From contig OZ038472.1 of NCBI GenBank assembly GCA_964036295.1, forward strand, positions 62,001-126,000: a DNA stretch of 64,000 nucleotides, written 5' to 3'. Made by a program: the position numbers and the translations under genes. The DNA is from Plumapathes pennacea (lineage: Eukaryota; Cnidaria; Anthozoa; Antipatharia; Myriopathidae). Below the pieces are notes generated by a model. The model did no database searches. It was not told the DNA's origin and worked only from the letters and a program-made list of their open reading frames with translations. Shown piece by piece: positions 12,037 through 24,489 of this stretch. The first letter of the stretch is position 1. Each line of letters begins with the position of its first letter.

Positions 12037-12960
12037 GTTGTTACACAAAATAAACAAGAAGTGTGCTGTCCCCATCAAACAGCCGCTGCAGTGGTTACCG
12101 TTCGCCCACAAGGATGAAGCGCGACGACAGTTACAGGATATGTTGGACAAGAATGTCATACAAGCAAGTACCAGCGCATTGGTCTAGCCCAATTGTTCTT
12201 GCCAAGAAAAGAAACAGAGGAGTTGAGATTCTGTATTGACTACCGCACACCACTTTAGACTTAGGACGCGGGTACTGGCAAATATCTGTCGATGAGAAGG
12301 ACGGAGCTAAGACAGCATTTGCTGCGCCTCCTCTATGAATTCAACCGCATGCCGTTCGGTTTGTCTATTGCTCCGGTAACGTTTCAGGAAACGTGCCATG
12401 GAAATTGTACTCTCTAGGCTTACATTAAAAAAAGTGTTTGTTCTATCTCGACGACGTAACATTCGCAACTCGCAAGGTAATTTTCCTTAGTCATAAACTT
12501 TCCTAGCTCGGCGTCTCTCCTGACCCCGGTAAGGTTGCTGGTATCCAAGACATGCCAACGCCATCTCCCATCAATGACGTCCGCAGTTTCCTGGGAATCG
12601 TCGGTCACTACCGCCGTTTTGTCCCAAACTTTGCCAGCATTTCTGCACCCCTCTCGCGTTTAACACGGAAGTACGCCCGTTTCATCTGGACTGACGACTG
12701 TGAAAGTTCTTTCAAGCACCTGACAGAACTGTTATGCTCTGTTCCCTCTTTGGTCCACCCTTGGTTTGATAGGGAGTTCACCCTTCACACTGACGTGTCT
12801 GACTACGGGCTAGGGTTAGGGTCAGGAGTCTTGGGGCCGTCCTTTCTCAACTCGATGACGACGGCCGTGAAAGGGTCATCGCCTTTGCCTCACGGACACT
12901 GTCCGACCGTGAACGTAAGTACTCGAGCACTGAAAAAGAAGCTTGTCCTGTAGTCTATCC
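12037..12960 (+). pseudogene. Gypsy reverse transcriptase / RNase H remnant
   Basis: Pieces in shifting frames include PIKQPLQWLPFAHKDEARRQL, SPIVLAKKRN, RGYWQISVDEKDGAKTAF, LYEFNRMPFGLS and, at 12552-12953, DVRSFLGIVGHYRRFVPNFA followed by LHTDVSDYGLG. These are the RT palm-thumb and start of RNase H of Ty3/Gypsy pol. The YxDD catalytic region at about 12440-12460 is disrupted, parts of the palm are deleted and the frame changes several times, so no active enzyme can be made. Confidence 0.8.
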
Positions 12961-13443
12961 AGTGAACCATTTTAGGGTCTATTTACTTGGCTGCCAATTC
13001 ACCCTGGTGACCGATCACAACGCCTTGAGATGGCTGCAAAGCATGGAACCAAATGGTAGGCTACCCGCTAGATGATGGAACTTCAGGAATACCAGTTTAC
13101 AATCCGACATCGTGCAGGGCTTTTGCACACAAGCACTCTTTCCCCATTACCAGTAGAACCGGTAAGTGTATGTGTCTTAGGCTCAATCGGGGCAAGTGCC
13201 CACGACAACGACTGCAAGACCGACACACAACAAGGACAATGCTCACCAGCCGTTAATAGCTGGTCCAACATTTGGCTGCGAATCAACATTCTTCGTCTCC
13301 TACACATCATGATTCTTGCCTTAAAATCGAAGCGACAGGTACCAGACAAATTGTGCAAACCTACAGAGGCAAAGCAAGACGTGGACGAACATACGAATGA
13401 CCACAGCACCAGCGAGAGTGACGACTCCACCGAAGAAGCCACA

Positions 13444-14345
13444 CGCGACAACTCCGCTATCAGTATCAGCCCGACCCTGAACTTCAAACAGGCTGAGCGC
13501 GAGGAACCTCAACCAGCCACTGTCATATAACTCAAACTACTGCGCTATCAGTATCAGCCCGACCTTGAAGTTCAAACTGGCTTAGCGCAGGGAACCTCAA
13601 CTAGCCACGGTAATTCAACTCAAACTACTTCGCTATTAATATCAGCCTGCCGCTTAACTTCAAACAGGCTCAGCGCGGGGAACCTCAGTTAGCCACTGCT
13701 ATTGAAGTCAAACTACTGCGCTATCATTATCAACCTGACCCTCAACTTCAAACAGGCTTAGCGTGAGGAACCTCAACCAGTCACTGCCATTCAACTCAAA
13801 TTACTGCACTATCAATATCAACCAGACCTTGAACTGCAAACAGGCTCAGCGCGAGGAACCTCAACCAACCACTGTCGTTCAATTTAAACTACTCCACTAT
13901 CAGTATCAACCCGACCCTTCACTTCAAGCAGGCTCAGCGCGGGGAATCTCAACCAGCCACTGTCATTTAACTCAAGCTACTGCGCTATCAGTATCAACCC
14001 GACCTTGAATTTCAAACAGGCTCAGCGCGGGGAACCTCAGTTAGCCAGTGTCATTTAACTCAAGGTTCTGCGCTATCAGTATCACCCCGACCTTGAATTT
14101 CAAACAGGCTCAGCGCGGGGAACCTCAACTAGCCACGGTCATTCAACTCAAACTACTTCGCTATTAATATCAGCCTGCCGCTTAACTTCAAACAGGCTGA
14201 GTGCGACGAACCTCAACCAGCCACTGTTATTTAACTCAAGCTACTGCGCTATAAGTATCAGCCCGACCCTCAACTTCAATTAGGTTCAGCGGGAGGAAAC
14301 TGAAATAGCCACTGTCGTTCAACTCAAACTACTGCGTTATCAGTA
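13444..14345 (+). repeat. About ten tandem copies of an 88-bp unit inside the Gypsy element
   Basis: The motif 'ctatcagtatcagcccgacc' and variants recur at 13457, 13544, 13632, 13721, 13809 and 13897 and on to about 14343, giving spacings of 87, 88, 89, 88 and 88 bp. Each unit also contains 'caaacaggctcagcgcgggg'. Because the spacing is not a fixed multiple of three, the array is not a continuous coding repeat today. It separates the RNase H and integrase remnants. Confidence 0.85.
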
Positions 14346-14516
14346 TCCACGTATATAGTGGAGCCGCGATCGTCAACTCCGGAGTCTTTGTTTGTGTTAC
14401 GATAAATTGTTTATGAAAGACGACATTCTGGTTTGGTTGTTTAGCCGTGGCAGAAAAGGCCACTGTTTGTATTCCGTGGTAGTGCTCCCTGCTTCCCACA
14501 ACAAGTTCTGAAAGGC

Positions 14517-15270
14517 ATGCTGGACAGCCCTTCCAGTTGCCATCTTGCCACCACAGGTAAAATCGAACGCATTCAGCAACGTTTCTACTGGCCCCATATG
14601 TGTAATTCAGTCGAGGAATACGTTAAGCAGTGTCCGATCTGCAAATCTCGAGCAAACCAATTCAAAGTCCCACTGGAAAGCATTGAGGTAGGTGAACCAT
14701 TTAGTCTTTGGGCCGTGGATCTTGTTGGGCCTTCTACCTGAAAGATCTCGTGGCAATCAACGCATCCTTGTTTTGATGGACCACTTCACTAAGTGGTGTA
14801 AGGTTTTTCTCACTAAAGATCAGAAGGCTGCTACGGTTGCAAACGTCGTAATCGGTAGAGTATTCTCTCGTTTTGGCCCACCAATGATTTTGCACTCCGA
14901 TCAAGTAGCAACCTTTGAAAGGAATGTCATGCATCAGACGTGTGACGTCATGGGCATTCAGAAGACCAGTACTACAGCGTATCACCCCCAGTGTGATGGC
15001 TAGGTCAAACGCCAGTACCAAACACTACAGAACATGCTAGCTGTAGTTGCCTCGACGCGCTAAAATGACTGGGATCTATGGCTTGACCTGGTATTGTATA
15101 TGTACAACTCCAGCCGCAAGGAGTCCCTCGGCATCTCTCACTACGAAGTAGTGTTCGGCAAGGTACCACGCATGTCCCTGGAACTGGAACTAGGAATCCC
15201 TATCTCAAACTCAGCCACATTCGCTAAAAATGTCCGCTTTCTTCGGGAAGTCCTGAAGGATGTCAGGACT
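14517..15270 (+). pseudogene. Gypsy integrase remnant
   Basis: An H2C2-like zinc finger (IQQRFYWPHM, then CPICKSRA) is followed by the DDE core (LWAVDLVGP, LVLMDHFTKW, FSRFGPPMILHSDQ, TTAYHPQCDG). The usual HDSP and GHLG residues of the finger read LDSP and CHLA. The second acidic motif has Val where Gly is expected (HSDQV). A stop codon at 15001-15003 follows CDG, and the residues after it read VKR where the catalytic Glu (VER) should be. A further stop lies near 15061. Confidence 0.8.
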
Positions 15271-15768
15271 TAAACCAATGTCCATCTTAGTAAGGCTAGG
15301 GAAAGTCAGAGTAGAGAGGAGGCAAAAAGTAAGGAGTGGCAGCCTTTCATTCCCGGTCAAGCAGTATGGTTTTGGAGATCAAAAACGTGAAAGCTTGGCA
15401 ACAAGTGTGTGGGCCCGTATACCATAGTGAGCCATCTGGGTGTCGATTATAAGATACTGTCAAAAGACGAGAAGGAGTTCGTGAAGCACAACGACAGTCG
15501 GATTCCGGTGGGCGATGGAACATTGGTGTCTCCTGCCAGAGAGGTTGGCGACTATCGGGTAGTCCCAGCCAGCTTTCTAACTCCAGAGGTGCCACTCCTG
15601 TAGGGGGGTGGGGTTTGTAGCCCTGAGGGTTAGACCCCCAGGCCTTAGGCTCACAGCTCGTGCACCCCCTTGGCAAAGGGATTATGTTTGATATCTAATT
15701 TCTTTTTTCCCTTATGTATTTTATTTGTTAATCGTTTCTTGGGTAGAGAGCTTTAGAGGGGGAAAAAG

Positions 15769-16016
15769 TGTGACGTCCTGCGTGTCGTCAAGTGTTATGC
15801 GAATTTGTGAGATAAGTCCAACATTTCCTTACGAACCATGTTGTGTGTGTAATCAGTGCCAGGTGCACGCGCGTCAAGTAATCGAGGCCTGTGAGACCTG
15901 CATGCGTTTTTGTCAGTGAAAAAAAGCGTGTGTCAAATTGCTTACCAACAACAGTCCTCCTGGAGGCTACTCTAATCCGGACGATCAGAACCAACCTACT
16001 GAGATTTGGTGTTGGG
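15769..16016 (+). repeat. LTR-like segment of the Gypsy element
   Basis: It starts TGTGACGTCC directly after a purine-rich tract, as a 3' LTR would. The segment at about 15795-15865 ('gaaccatgttgtgtgt' and 'aatcagtgccaggtgc') is repeated, diverged, at 16727-16800 within the left arm of the giant inverted repeat and inverted at about 32556-32625. A matching 5' LTR was not found in the window. Confidence 0.45.
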
Positions 16017-16525
16017 TTGGAAATTAATCCCACGTTGCTGTAATGTGATTAGTTGATTGAGCGTTACTCTTGTTTATCAGGTGGAGGTGACGTTACTTCC
16101 AAACTGGTACAGTAGTGGGCAGCAAGTGTCAGACAGGAAACAGTGTCTGTTGTGAAAAGGTTCATTCAGACCTGCAGGTAAGTACCGACAACATGCAGTT
16201 AGAGCAGATTATCTGGCAGTTCTAGCTGAAAGGGTGTTGAGTTGTGGTTTGCCTTGAAAGCGCGTTTTGTTGCTCTTTGGACTTATTTGTTGTTGTTGTT
16301 GTTGCTTTTCTGCGTTTGCCTTTTAAGACATATTTTGTTACAAGAGCGATCACATTAGCCTCGCTGCTTTTGAACTTATCGTATTTAATAACTGTGATGA
16401 CGACGATAAGAGTGATAACTAAATTATTTAATTTTTTCAAGATTATAACATTTCAACTTGTAGTTGTCCGGCTAACGGGGATTCGTTAAAAAAAACTTAT
16501 AATGATGATGTTCGTTCGATTTTAG

Positions 16526-17027
<502 letters not shown>

Positions 17028-17074
17028 AACAGAACAGGCGCACTGACTGTAGCAATGTTTGTTTCGTTTTGTAG

Positions 17075-17232
17075 GGTCTCTGAAATACGCGGCACAGAAA
17101 ATGACGTATGGTGCCTGTCATGATATGGGCGGCGACGGTTTTCTGTCGCCAGTTTTCTTGCAGATGTGCCGTAACCTTAACGTGCTCTCTACGAGAGGAT
17201 TAAGCACAGGAAGCCGTGGCCGGGGAACATGA
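17075..17232 (+). CDS. Amplified exon-like module ending in a stop codon, unknown function
   Basis: A tag acceptor precedes two bases and 51 open codons: SLKYAAQKMTYGACHDMGGD, GFLSPVFLQMCRNLNVLSTR and GLSTGSRGRGT, then TGA. Near-identical copies start at 18720, 20047 and 21124, and one inverted copy lies at 32429-32270, where a 2-bp insertion near its start shifts frame before the same residues continue. The block extends past the stop to 'cacaaccggtaggt', with a donor-like site. I recognise no family. That all copies keep the frame may reflect recent amplification rather than selection. Confidence 0.4.
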
Positions 17233-17289
17233 CTGGAAAAGGGACTAGGAACTGGAAATCATCACCATTATTTCACAACCGGTAGGTAA

Positions 17290-20200
17290 CCCGTTTGGTT
17301 TATTTTGCTAAGGGTTCCCCCTTTGTTTGTTTTTTTGGTGAGTAAGGGTCCCCCCTTTTGTTTATTTTGCTAAGGGTTTCCCCGTTTGTTTGTTTCTTTG
17401 TATGTTTTTTTTTTAGTAAGGGTCCCCCCCCCCTTTGGTTTATTTTTGCTAAGGGTTCCCCGTTTGTTTGTTTGTTTTTTGTTGGGTTTTTTTTAGTAAG
17501 GGTCCCCCTTTGGTTTATTTTGCTAAGGGTTCCCCCGTTTGTTTGTTTGTTTGTTTGTGTGTCCTTTTTGAGTAAGGGTCCCCTTTTTGTTTATTTTCCT
17601 AAGGGTTTCCCCGTTTGTTTGTTTGTTTCTTTGTATGTTTTTTTTGAGCAAGGGTCCCCCCTTTGGTTTATTTTGCGAAGGTTTCTTCGTTTCTTTGTTT
17701 CTTTGTGTGTGTGTGTGTGTTTTTTTGAGTAAGGGTCCCTCGTTTGGTTTATTTTCCTCAGGGTTCCCCCTTTGCTTGTTTGTTTGTTTTTTTGGGGGAG
17801 GGTAAGGGTCCCCCCTTTGGTTTATTTTGCTAAGGGTTTCCCCATTTGTTTGTTTATTTGTATCTTTTTTTCTTGATTAAGGGTCCGCCCTTTCGTTTAT
17901 TTTCCTGAGGGTTTCCCTGTTTGTTTGTTTGTTTGTGTTTTTGTTTTTTTGTGTGTGTTTTTGAGTAAGGGTCCCCCTTTGGTTTTTGTTTGTCTTTTTT
18001 TCTTTTGTTGTTTTTTTTTAGGAAGGGTCCCCTTTGTTTCTTTGTTTGTTTGTTTTTTGGTTGTTTCTTTTGTTTTTTTGTTGTTTTTTGTTTTAGTAAG
18101 AGTGATCTTTTTGTTGTTGTTGTTGTTTTTTAAGTGAGGGTCCCCCTTTTTGGTTTATTTTGAGAAGGGTCCTCCTTTTGTTTTTTTTTTAGTAAGGGTT
18201 CTCCGTTTGTTTGTTTGTTTGAATAAGGGTCCCGTGGCTGGGGTACTGGAAACTCTCACCGTTATTGTACAACCAGAAGGAGAGGATTGTGAAGAAACAC
18301 GCTCACTGAAGAGGTATGTAAGAGTCGCAGTTAGGTACAGACATATTTTGTTACAAGAGCGATCACATTAGCCTCGCTAATTTTGAACTTATCGTATTTA
18401 ATAACTGTGATGACGACGATAAGAGTGATAACTAAATTATTTAATTTTTTCAAGATTATAACATTTCTACTTGTAGTTGTCCGGCTAACGGGGATTCGTT
18501 AAAAAACGTATAATGATGATGTTCGTTCGATTTTAGGTTCACTGTAGCCGTCAGAACAGCGTTTAAATTCAATGGGCAGGAGCAGTTGACGTTTGCCGGA
18601 GGAGAAGAGTTTGGATGTTCATCGAGAAAGATGCAAGAGGTACACGATTACAATGCATGTTGTGCAATTTAAAACAGAATAGGCGCAGTGACTGTAGCAA
18701 TGTTTGTTTCGTTATGTAGGGTCTCTGAAATACGCAGCACAGAAAATGACGTATGGTGCCTGTCATGATATGGGCGGCGACGGTTTTCTGTCGCCAGTTT
18801 TCTTGCAGATGTGCCGTAACCTTAACGTGCTCTCTACGAGAGGATTAAGCACAGGAAGCCGTGGCCGGGGAACATGACTGGAAAAGGGACTAGGAACAGG
18901 AAATTATCACCAGTATTTCACAACCGGTAGGTAACCCGTTTGGTTTATTTTGCTAAGGGTTTCCCCGTTTGTTTGTTTCTTTGTATGTTTTCTTTTTGAG
19001 TAAGGGTCCCCCCTTTTGTTTATTTTCCTAAGGGTTCCCTCTTTGTTTGTTTGTTTGTTTTTTTGGTGAGTAAGGGTCCCCCTTTTGTTTATTTTGCTAA
19101 GGGTTTCCCCGTTTGTTTGTTTGTTTTTTGTTGGTTTTTTTTTTCGTAAGGGTCCCCCTTTGGTTTATTTTGCTAAGGGTTTCCCCGTTTGTTTGTTTGT
19201 TTGTTTGTGTGTCCTTTTTGAGTAAGGGTCCCCTTTTTGTTTGTTTTCCTAAGGGTTTCCCCGTTTGTTTGTTTGTTTCTTTGTATGTTTTTTTTGAGCA
19301 AGGGTCCCCCCTTTGGTTTATTTTGCGAAGGTTTCTTCGTTTCTTTGTTTCTTTGTGTGTGTGTGTGTGTGTGTGTTTTTGTTTTTGAGTAAGGGTCCCT
19401 CCTTTGGTTTATTTTCCTTAGGGTTCACCCTTTGTTTGTTTGTTTGTTTGTTTGTTTTTTGGGTAAGGGTCCCCCCTTTGGTTTATTTTGCTAAGGGTTT
19501 CCCCATTTGTTTGTTTCTTTGTATCTTTTTTCTTGATTAAGGGCCCCCCTTTGGTTTATTTTCCTAAGGGTTTCCCTGTTTGTTTGTTTGTTTGTGTTTT
19601 TGTTTTTTGTGTGTGTTTTTGAGTAAGGGTCCCCCCCTTTGGTTTTTGTTTGTCTTTTTTTCGTTTGTTGTTTTTTTTTAGGAAGGGTCCCCTTTGTTTT
19701 TTTGTTTGTTTGTTTTTTGGTTGTTTGTTTTTTTTTGTTTTTTTGTTTTAGTAAGAGTGATCTTTTTGTTGTTGTTGTTGTTTTTTAAGTGAGGGTCCCC
19801 TTTTTGGTTTATTTTGAGAAGGGTCCTCCTTTTGTTTTTTTTTTAGTAAGGGTTCTCCGTTTGTTTGTTTGTTTGAATAAGGGTCCCGTGGCTGGGGTAC
19901 TGGAAACATATATATATATATTGTTTATATTGTTTATATTGTTTTTTTAATACGCGCATGCAAGAGGTACACGATTACAATGCATGTTGTGCAATTTAAA
20001 ACAGAACAGGCGCACTGACTGTAGCAATGTTTGTTTCGTTTTGTAGGGTCTCTGAAATACGCGGCACAGAAAATGACGTATGGTGCCTGTCATGATATGG
20101 GCGGCGACGGTTTTCTGTCGCCAGTTTTCTTGCAGATGTGCCGTAATCTTAACGTGCTCTCTACGAGAGGATTAAGCACAGGAAGCCGTGGCCGGGGAAC

Positions 20201-22070
20201 ATGACTGGAAAAGGGACTAGGAACAGGAAATCATCACCAGTATTTCACAACCGGTAGGTCCCCCCTTTTGTTTATTTTGCTAAGGGTTTCCCCGTTTGTT
20301 TGTTCGTTTGTTTCTTTGTATGTATTTTTTTGGAGTAAGGGTCTCCCCTTTTGTTCATTTTGCTAAGGGTTTCCCCGTTTGTTTGTTTGTTTGTTTGTAT
20401 GGGTTTTTTTTTGAGTAAGGGTCCCCTCTTTAGTTTATTTTGCTAAGGCTTTCCCCGTTTGTTTGTTTCTTTGTATGTTTTTTTTTTTTTTGAGTAAGAG
20501 TCCCCCCTTTGGTTTATTTTGCTAAGGGTTTTCCCGTTTGTTTTTTTCTTTGTATGTTTCTTTTGAGCAAGGGTCCCCCCTTTGGTTTATTTTGCTAAGG
20601 GTTTCCCCGTTTGTTTGTTTGTTTGAATAAGGGTCCCGTGGCTGGGGTACTGGAAACTGTCACCGTTATTGTACAACCAGTAGGAGAGGGTTGTGAAGAA
20701 ACACGCTCACTGAAGAGGTATGTAAGAGTCGCAGTTAGGTACAGACATATTTTGTTACAAGAGCGATCACATTAGCCTCGCTAATTTTGAACTTATCGTA
20801 TTTAATAACTGTGATGACGACGATAAGAGTGATAACTAAATTATTTAATTTTTTCAAGATTATAACATTTCTACTTGTAGTTGTCCGGCTAACGGGGATT
20901 CGTTAAAAAACCTATTATGATGATGTTCGTTCGATTTTAGATTCACTGCAGCCGTCAGAGCAGGGTTTAAATTCAATGGGCAGGAGCAGTTGACGTTTGC
21001 CGGAGGAGAAGAGTTTGGATGTTCATCGAGAAAGATGCAAGAGGTACACGATTACAATGCATGTTGTGCAATTTAAAACAGAATAGGCGCAGTGACTGTA
21101 GCAATGTTTGTTTCGTTATGTAGGGTCTCTGAAATACGCAGCACAGAAAATGACGTATGGTGCCTGTCATGATATGGGCGGCGACGGTTTTCTGTCGCCA
21201 GTTTTCTTGCAAATGTGCCGTAATCTTAACGTGCTCTCTACGAGAGGATTAAGCACAGGAAGCCGTGGCCGGGGAACATGACTGGAAAAGGGACTAGGAA
21301 CAGGAAATCATCACCAGTATTTCACAACCGGTAGGTCCCCCCTTTGGTTTATTTTGCTAAAGGTTCCCCCGTTTTCTTATTTGTTTGTTGTTGTTTTTTT
21401 TAGTAAGGGTCCCCCTTTTTGTTTATTTTGCTAAGGGTTCCCCCGTTTCTTTGTTTGTTTTTTGTTGTTTCTTTTAGTAAGGGTCCCCCTTTTTGTTTAT
21501 TTTGCTAAGGGTTCCCCCGTTTCTTTGTTTGTTTTTTGTTGTTTCTTTTAGTAAGGGTCCCCCTTTTTGTTTATTTTGCTAAGGGTTCCCCCGTTTGTTT
21601 GTTTGTTTGTTTGTTTGTGTGTCTTTTTTGAGTAAGGGTCCCCCCTTTGGTTTATTTTGCTAAGGGTTTCCCCGTTTGTTTGTTTGTTTGTATGTTTTTT
21701 TAGTAAGAGTCCCCCATTGGTTTATTTTGCTAAGGTTTCCCCGTTTGTTTGTTTGTTTGTATGTTTTCTTTGAGCAAGGGTCCCCTCTTTGGTTTATTTT
21801 GCTAAGGTTTCTTCTTTTTTTTTGTTTCTTTGTGTGTGTATTTTTTTTTTTGAGTAAGGCTCCCGCCTTTGGTTTATTTTCCTAAGGGTTCCCCCTTTGT
21901 TTGTTTGTTTTTTTCTTGAGTAAGAGTCCCCCCCTTGGTTTATTTTGCTAAGGGTTTCCCCGTTTGTTTGTTTGTATTTTTTTTTTTTTGAGTAAGGGTC
22001 CCCCCTTTGGTTTATGTTGCTAAGGGTTTCCCCGTTTGTTTGTTTGTTTGTTTGTTTGAATAAGGGGCCC
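17290..22070. repeat. GT-rich satellite in four blocks alternating with exon-like modules
   Basis: The core 'gtaagggtccccc', then 'ttggtttattttgctaaggg', then runs of 'gttt' repeats about every 50-100 bp at 17290-18240, 18935-19890, 20255-20640 and 21335-22065. Between the blocks lie near-identical unique modules at 18240-18930, 19905-20255 and 20640-21335. The right arm has only a short stretch of the same satellite (31730-31850), so the expansion took place in the left arm. Confidence 0.85.
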
Positions 22071-22261
22071 GTGGCTGGGGTACTGGAAACTGTCAAATGC
22101 GTGTATTCTCTTGTTATATTGGCGTTGCATCTGCAATGATTAGTCTTTGACCAATGAAAGGCTATTGTAAACCGGTTTTAATGCATATTTTGACACATAT
22201 TTTGCTGCCGTGCACATTCCTCGTGTAGATGCTCAATTTGCATATATTTTTTCGTCGCCTA

Positions 22262-22744
22262 GGTCAGTTGCTTCCCGAATTGCGAGCAGTACGGACGGAC
22301 GGACGGACGTGTTCGGACTCTGAATTTGAGGTAAGCGTGGTTTTATTTCGCGCAAAAAAAATAGAATCGAAGCAGTCCAAGTTTAAACATGTTGCTGATG
22401 TATCGGCTTTTTAAACTAAAAGGCTCGAGTTTGTAAAACTCTCCTTTATTGAGAATGTTTTCTCTTGTTTGCAGTGCAGTCGAGAGTCGAAGGTTTGCTG
22501 GAGTTCTACCTCAAACTAAAGGTAAAGCTTGTCTGTATTATATTTGTTCTCTGGTTAAATTTATTGCGCTTAAAGAGACGAAACGAAGCTCCAGTTTAGC
22601 TCTGAAAACGTTGTAGACGAATTGGCTATGTAAACTGAACGTTTCGCGCTTGTGAAATTCTCGTTTAATGAGGACATTTTTTTCTCTTGTTAGCAGGACA
22701 GTGGAGAGCCGAAGGTTTACCGGACTTCTACTTCAAACTTGAAA
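22262..22744 (+). other. Three exon-like segments with donor and acceptor sites
   Basis: Segments ending at 22330 (donor gtaagc), 22475-22521 (acceptor ttgcag, donor gtaaag) and 22697-22744 (acceptor agcag, donor gtaagc) look like short exons. The last two are diverged duplicates that in one frame read QSRVEGLLEFYLKLK and QWRAEGLPDFYFKLE. The reading frame through all three could not be shown. The mirrored segments are at 31190-31330 and 30966-31130. Confidence 0.35.
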
Positions 22745-23363
22745 GTAAGCCCTTCTGTACTTTTTATCACTTGTCTAGGAGAGCGTTTTTCTTTCTTGTT
22801 ATTAGTTCCTCTAGGAGGTGGAAGCTTTTCTTGTTTTGTACGGCAGTACTGCATTTTTTCGCCACTGCCATTAACACGTGTTAACACTTGCATTTCTGAA
22901 CGGTTTAGGTTTTTGAAGGGAAACAAAATAAGGATTTTAGTTTAGATCTTTTCTCTATATCAAATAAATATGTATTGTTGCACTGCAACGGTTTGTGCTG
23001 AGAAAGGTTGGCGAGAAGTCGTGATTAGCGTGTTGGGAGCTTTGACTTGTGCGCCATGGGTATCGGGCACGTTGTTACGTTTAAATGTCCATGCGTTTGT
23101 TTGTATTTGCTTCTAAAACAGTAGGACTTCTGATTCATTGCATGTTATTGCATTTTTCACGCTTTTTGTGCCACGATTTGCATTTTTTTTTTCTCATCTC
23201 AGGTCATTTGTTGTGGACTTGCAAGGTAGAAAGATGTACGCAAAATGGCTCCAAATTTTAGGTAGGTGGTTTAAGTTACCGTGCGAATACAGGAGAAACG
23301 GATCAGTTTGATAACTGCAAACTTTGTAGAAGTATCGTTATTAAGAAAGTTTTCTCCTTACAG

Positions 23364-23890
23364 ATGAAAAGAAAGAGTAAATTAAAGCGAAGCTGGGAGG
23401 ACTTCATAACGAAGCAAGCGAAAGTCATCGTTTCTCAATGGTAAGTGTTCTTTTCCGTATGTATGAACGCCGTTTCATATATTTATTTTGGTTTTGTATC
23501 TCGATATTTTTTTAATCAGCGATAATTTTTACTGCGCTTCGATTTCTTCGCGTAGTTCCTTTTAAATGCTAGTTGTTGACGCTTGAAAATTTGAGAAGGT
23601 TTAAGAGTGCAGCCTAGTTTTTGTTTATGTACTGTTGTGTGTTGAGTTCAGTTGAATATTGTCTTAGCCTTTATCGCCATTTTAGTGAGTTGTTCTTTTG
23701 CGTACGAAGTTTCCTGCAATTAATTTTAGAGACCAAAGCGTATTTATACGCTCGAACAGTGTTTGCAATGCGTACACGTTGTTCTTCGTAGTTAAGTGTA
23801 TAAATTTTCAATCGCAGGAAGACGAAACACTTCGCAAAGATGGAGCCGAGCAAAGGAGAAGTTGAAGATTTTCTTGTTGATGATGGCTGA
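23364..23890 (+). CDS. Possible two-exon 49-residue basic peptide
   Basis: After a cag acceptor, ATG at 23364 opens 25 codons ending at a gtaagt donor (23441). The second exon starts at 23818 after cgcag and completes Trp across the junction. The joined frame gives MKRKSKLKRSWEDF near the start and VEDFLVDDG before TGA at 23888. The right arm keeps the second exon at 26899-26827 in the same frame, ending FVVDNG and stop. Its first exon survives there only as the chimera at 30966-31019. The peptide is lysine-rich and has no family I know. It could be the tail of a longer spliced product. Confidence 0.35.
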
Positions 23891-24489
23891 CTGAACAAGA
23901 GGATACAGAATTGGAACGCGAAGACTTTCTGCACATGGTTAAAAATAAAAATGACCGACACGCCGTACAACACACACATACGCGCCATGTCTTGTTATTT
24001 AGTAGACTAGCGCGACACTTACACAAAATAAAGATGACTGAAATCCCAAGCAAACACCTCACCCTCCACCCCAAAGAGTTTATAAAGATACTTGAAATAA
24101 AAATGAACGACATGCCGAACAACACACACACATACGCGCCATGTCTTGTTATTTAGTAGACTAGCGCGTCACTTACACAAAATAAAGATGACCGAAAGCC
24201 TTGCAAACACCTCACTCCTCCCTCTCCCCCCCCCCCTCCCCCAAAAAAATACTTCGACTCGTCCCCCTACTCTAAGGGCCTTATTACATGAGCGGGGCTT
24301 GACCAGTGTTCTCAGTCCATGAGTGTACCGTTTTGGGAGATTACATGAGAACTGGTTTAGCCCGCATGCTGGGACCCGGCTTGAGCCACCGGGATTTCGG
24401 TCGACCGCGAGTTGATCTTTTCTCTGTGTTCGGACATAACGGTGCAATACTCGCAGACTGAGAACACCGGCCTAGCCCGACTCGTGTAA

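Larger units (their letters stand above)
11950..16016 (+). mobile_element. Degenerate Ty3/Gypsy LTR retrotransposon
   Basis: The order reverse transcriptase (about 12037-12460), RNase H (12552-12960), tandem array (13444-14345), integrase (14517-15270) and a purine-rich tract followed by TGTGACGTCC (15757-15780) fits a Ty3/Gypsy element on the plus strand. Every domain carries stops, frameshifts or lost catalytic residues. No clear gag and no matching 5' LTR was found, so the left limit is approximate. The right limit is set by the start of the giant inverted repeat. Confidence 0.8.

Noticed and set aside
11950-15603. Active Gypsy retrotransposon
   Set aside because: Stops and frameshifts in every domain, a changed integrase catalytic region and no recognisable gag or 5' LTR.
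17358-21885. Phe/Val/Cys-rich open frames resembling membrane proteins
   Set aside because: They are translations of the GT-rich satellite; hydrophobicity follows from T-rich codons.
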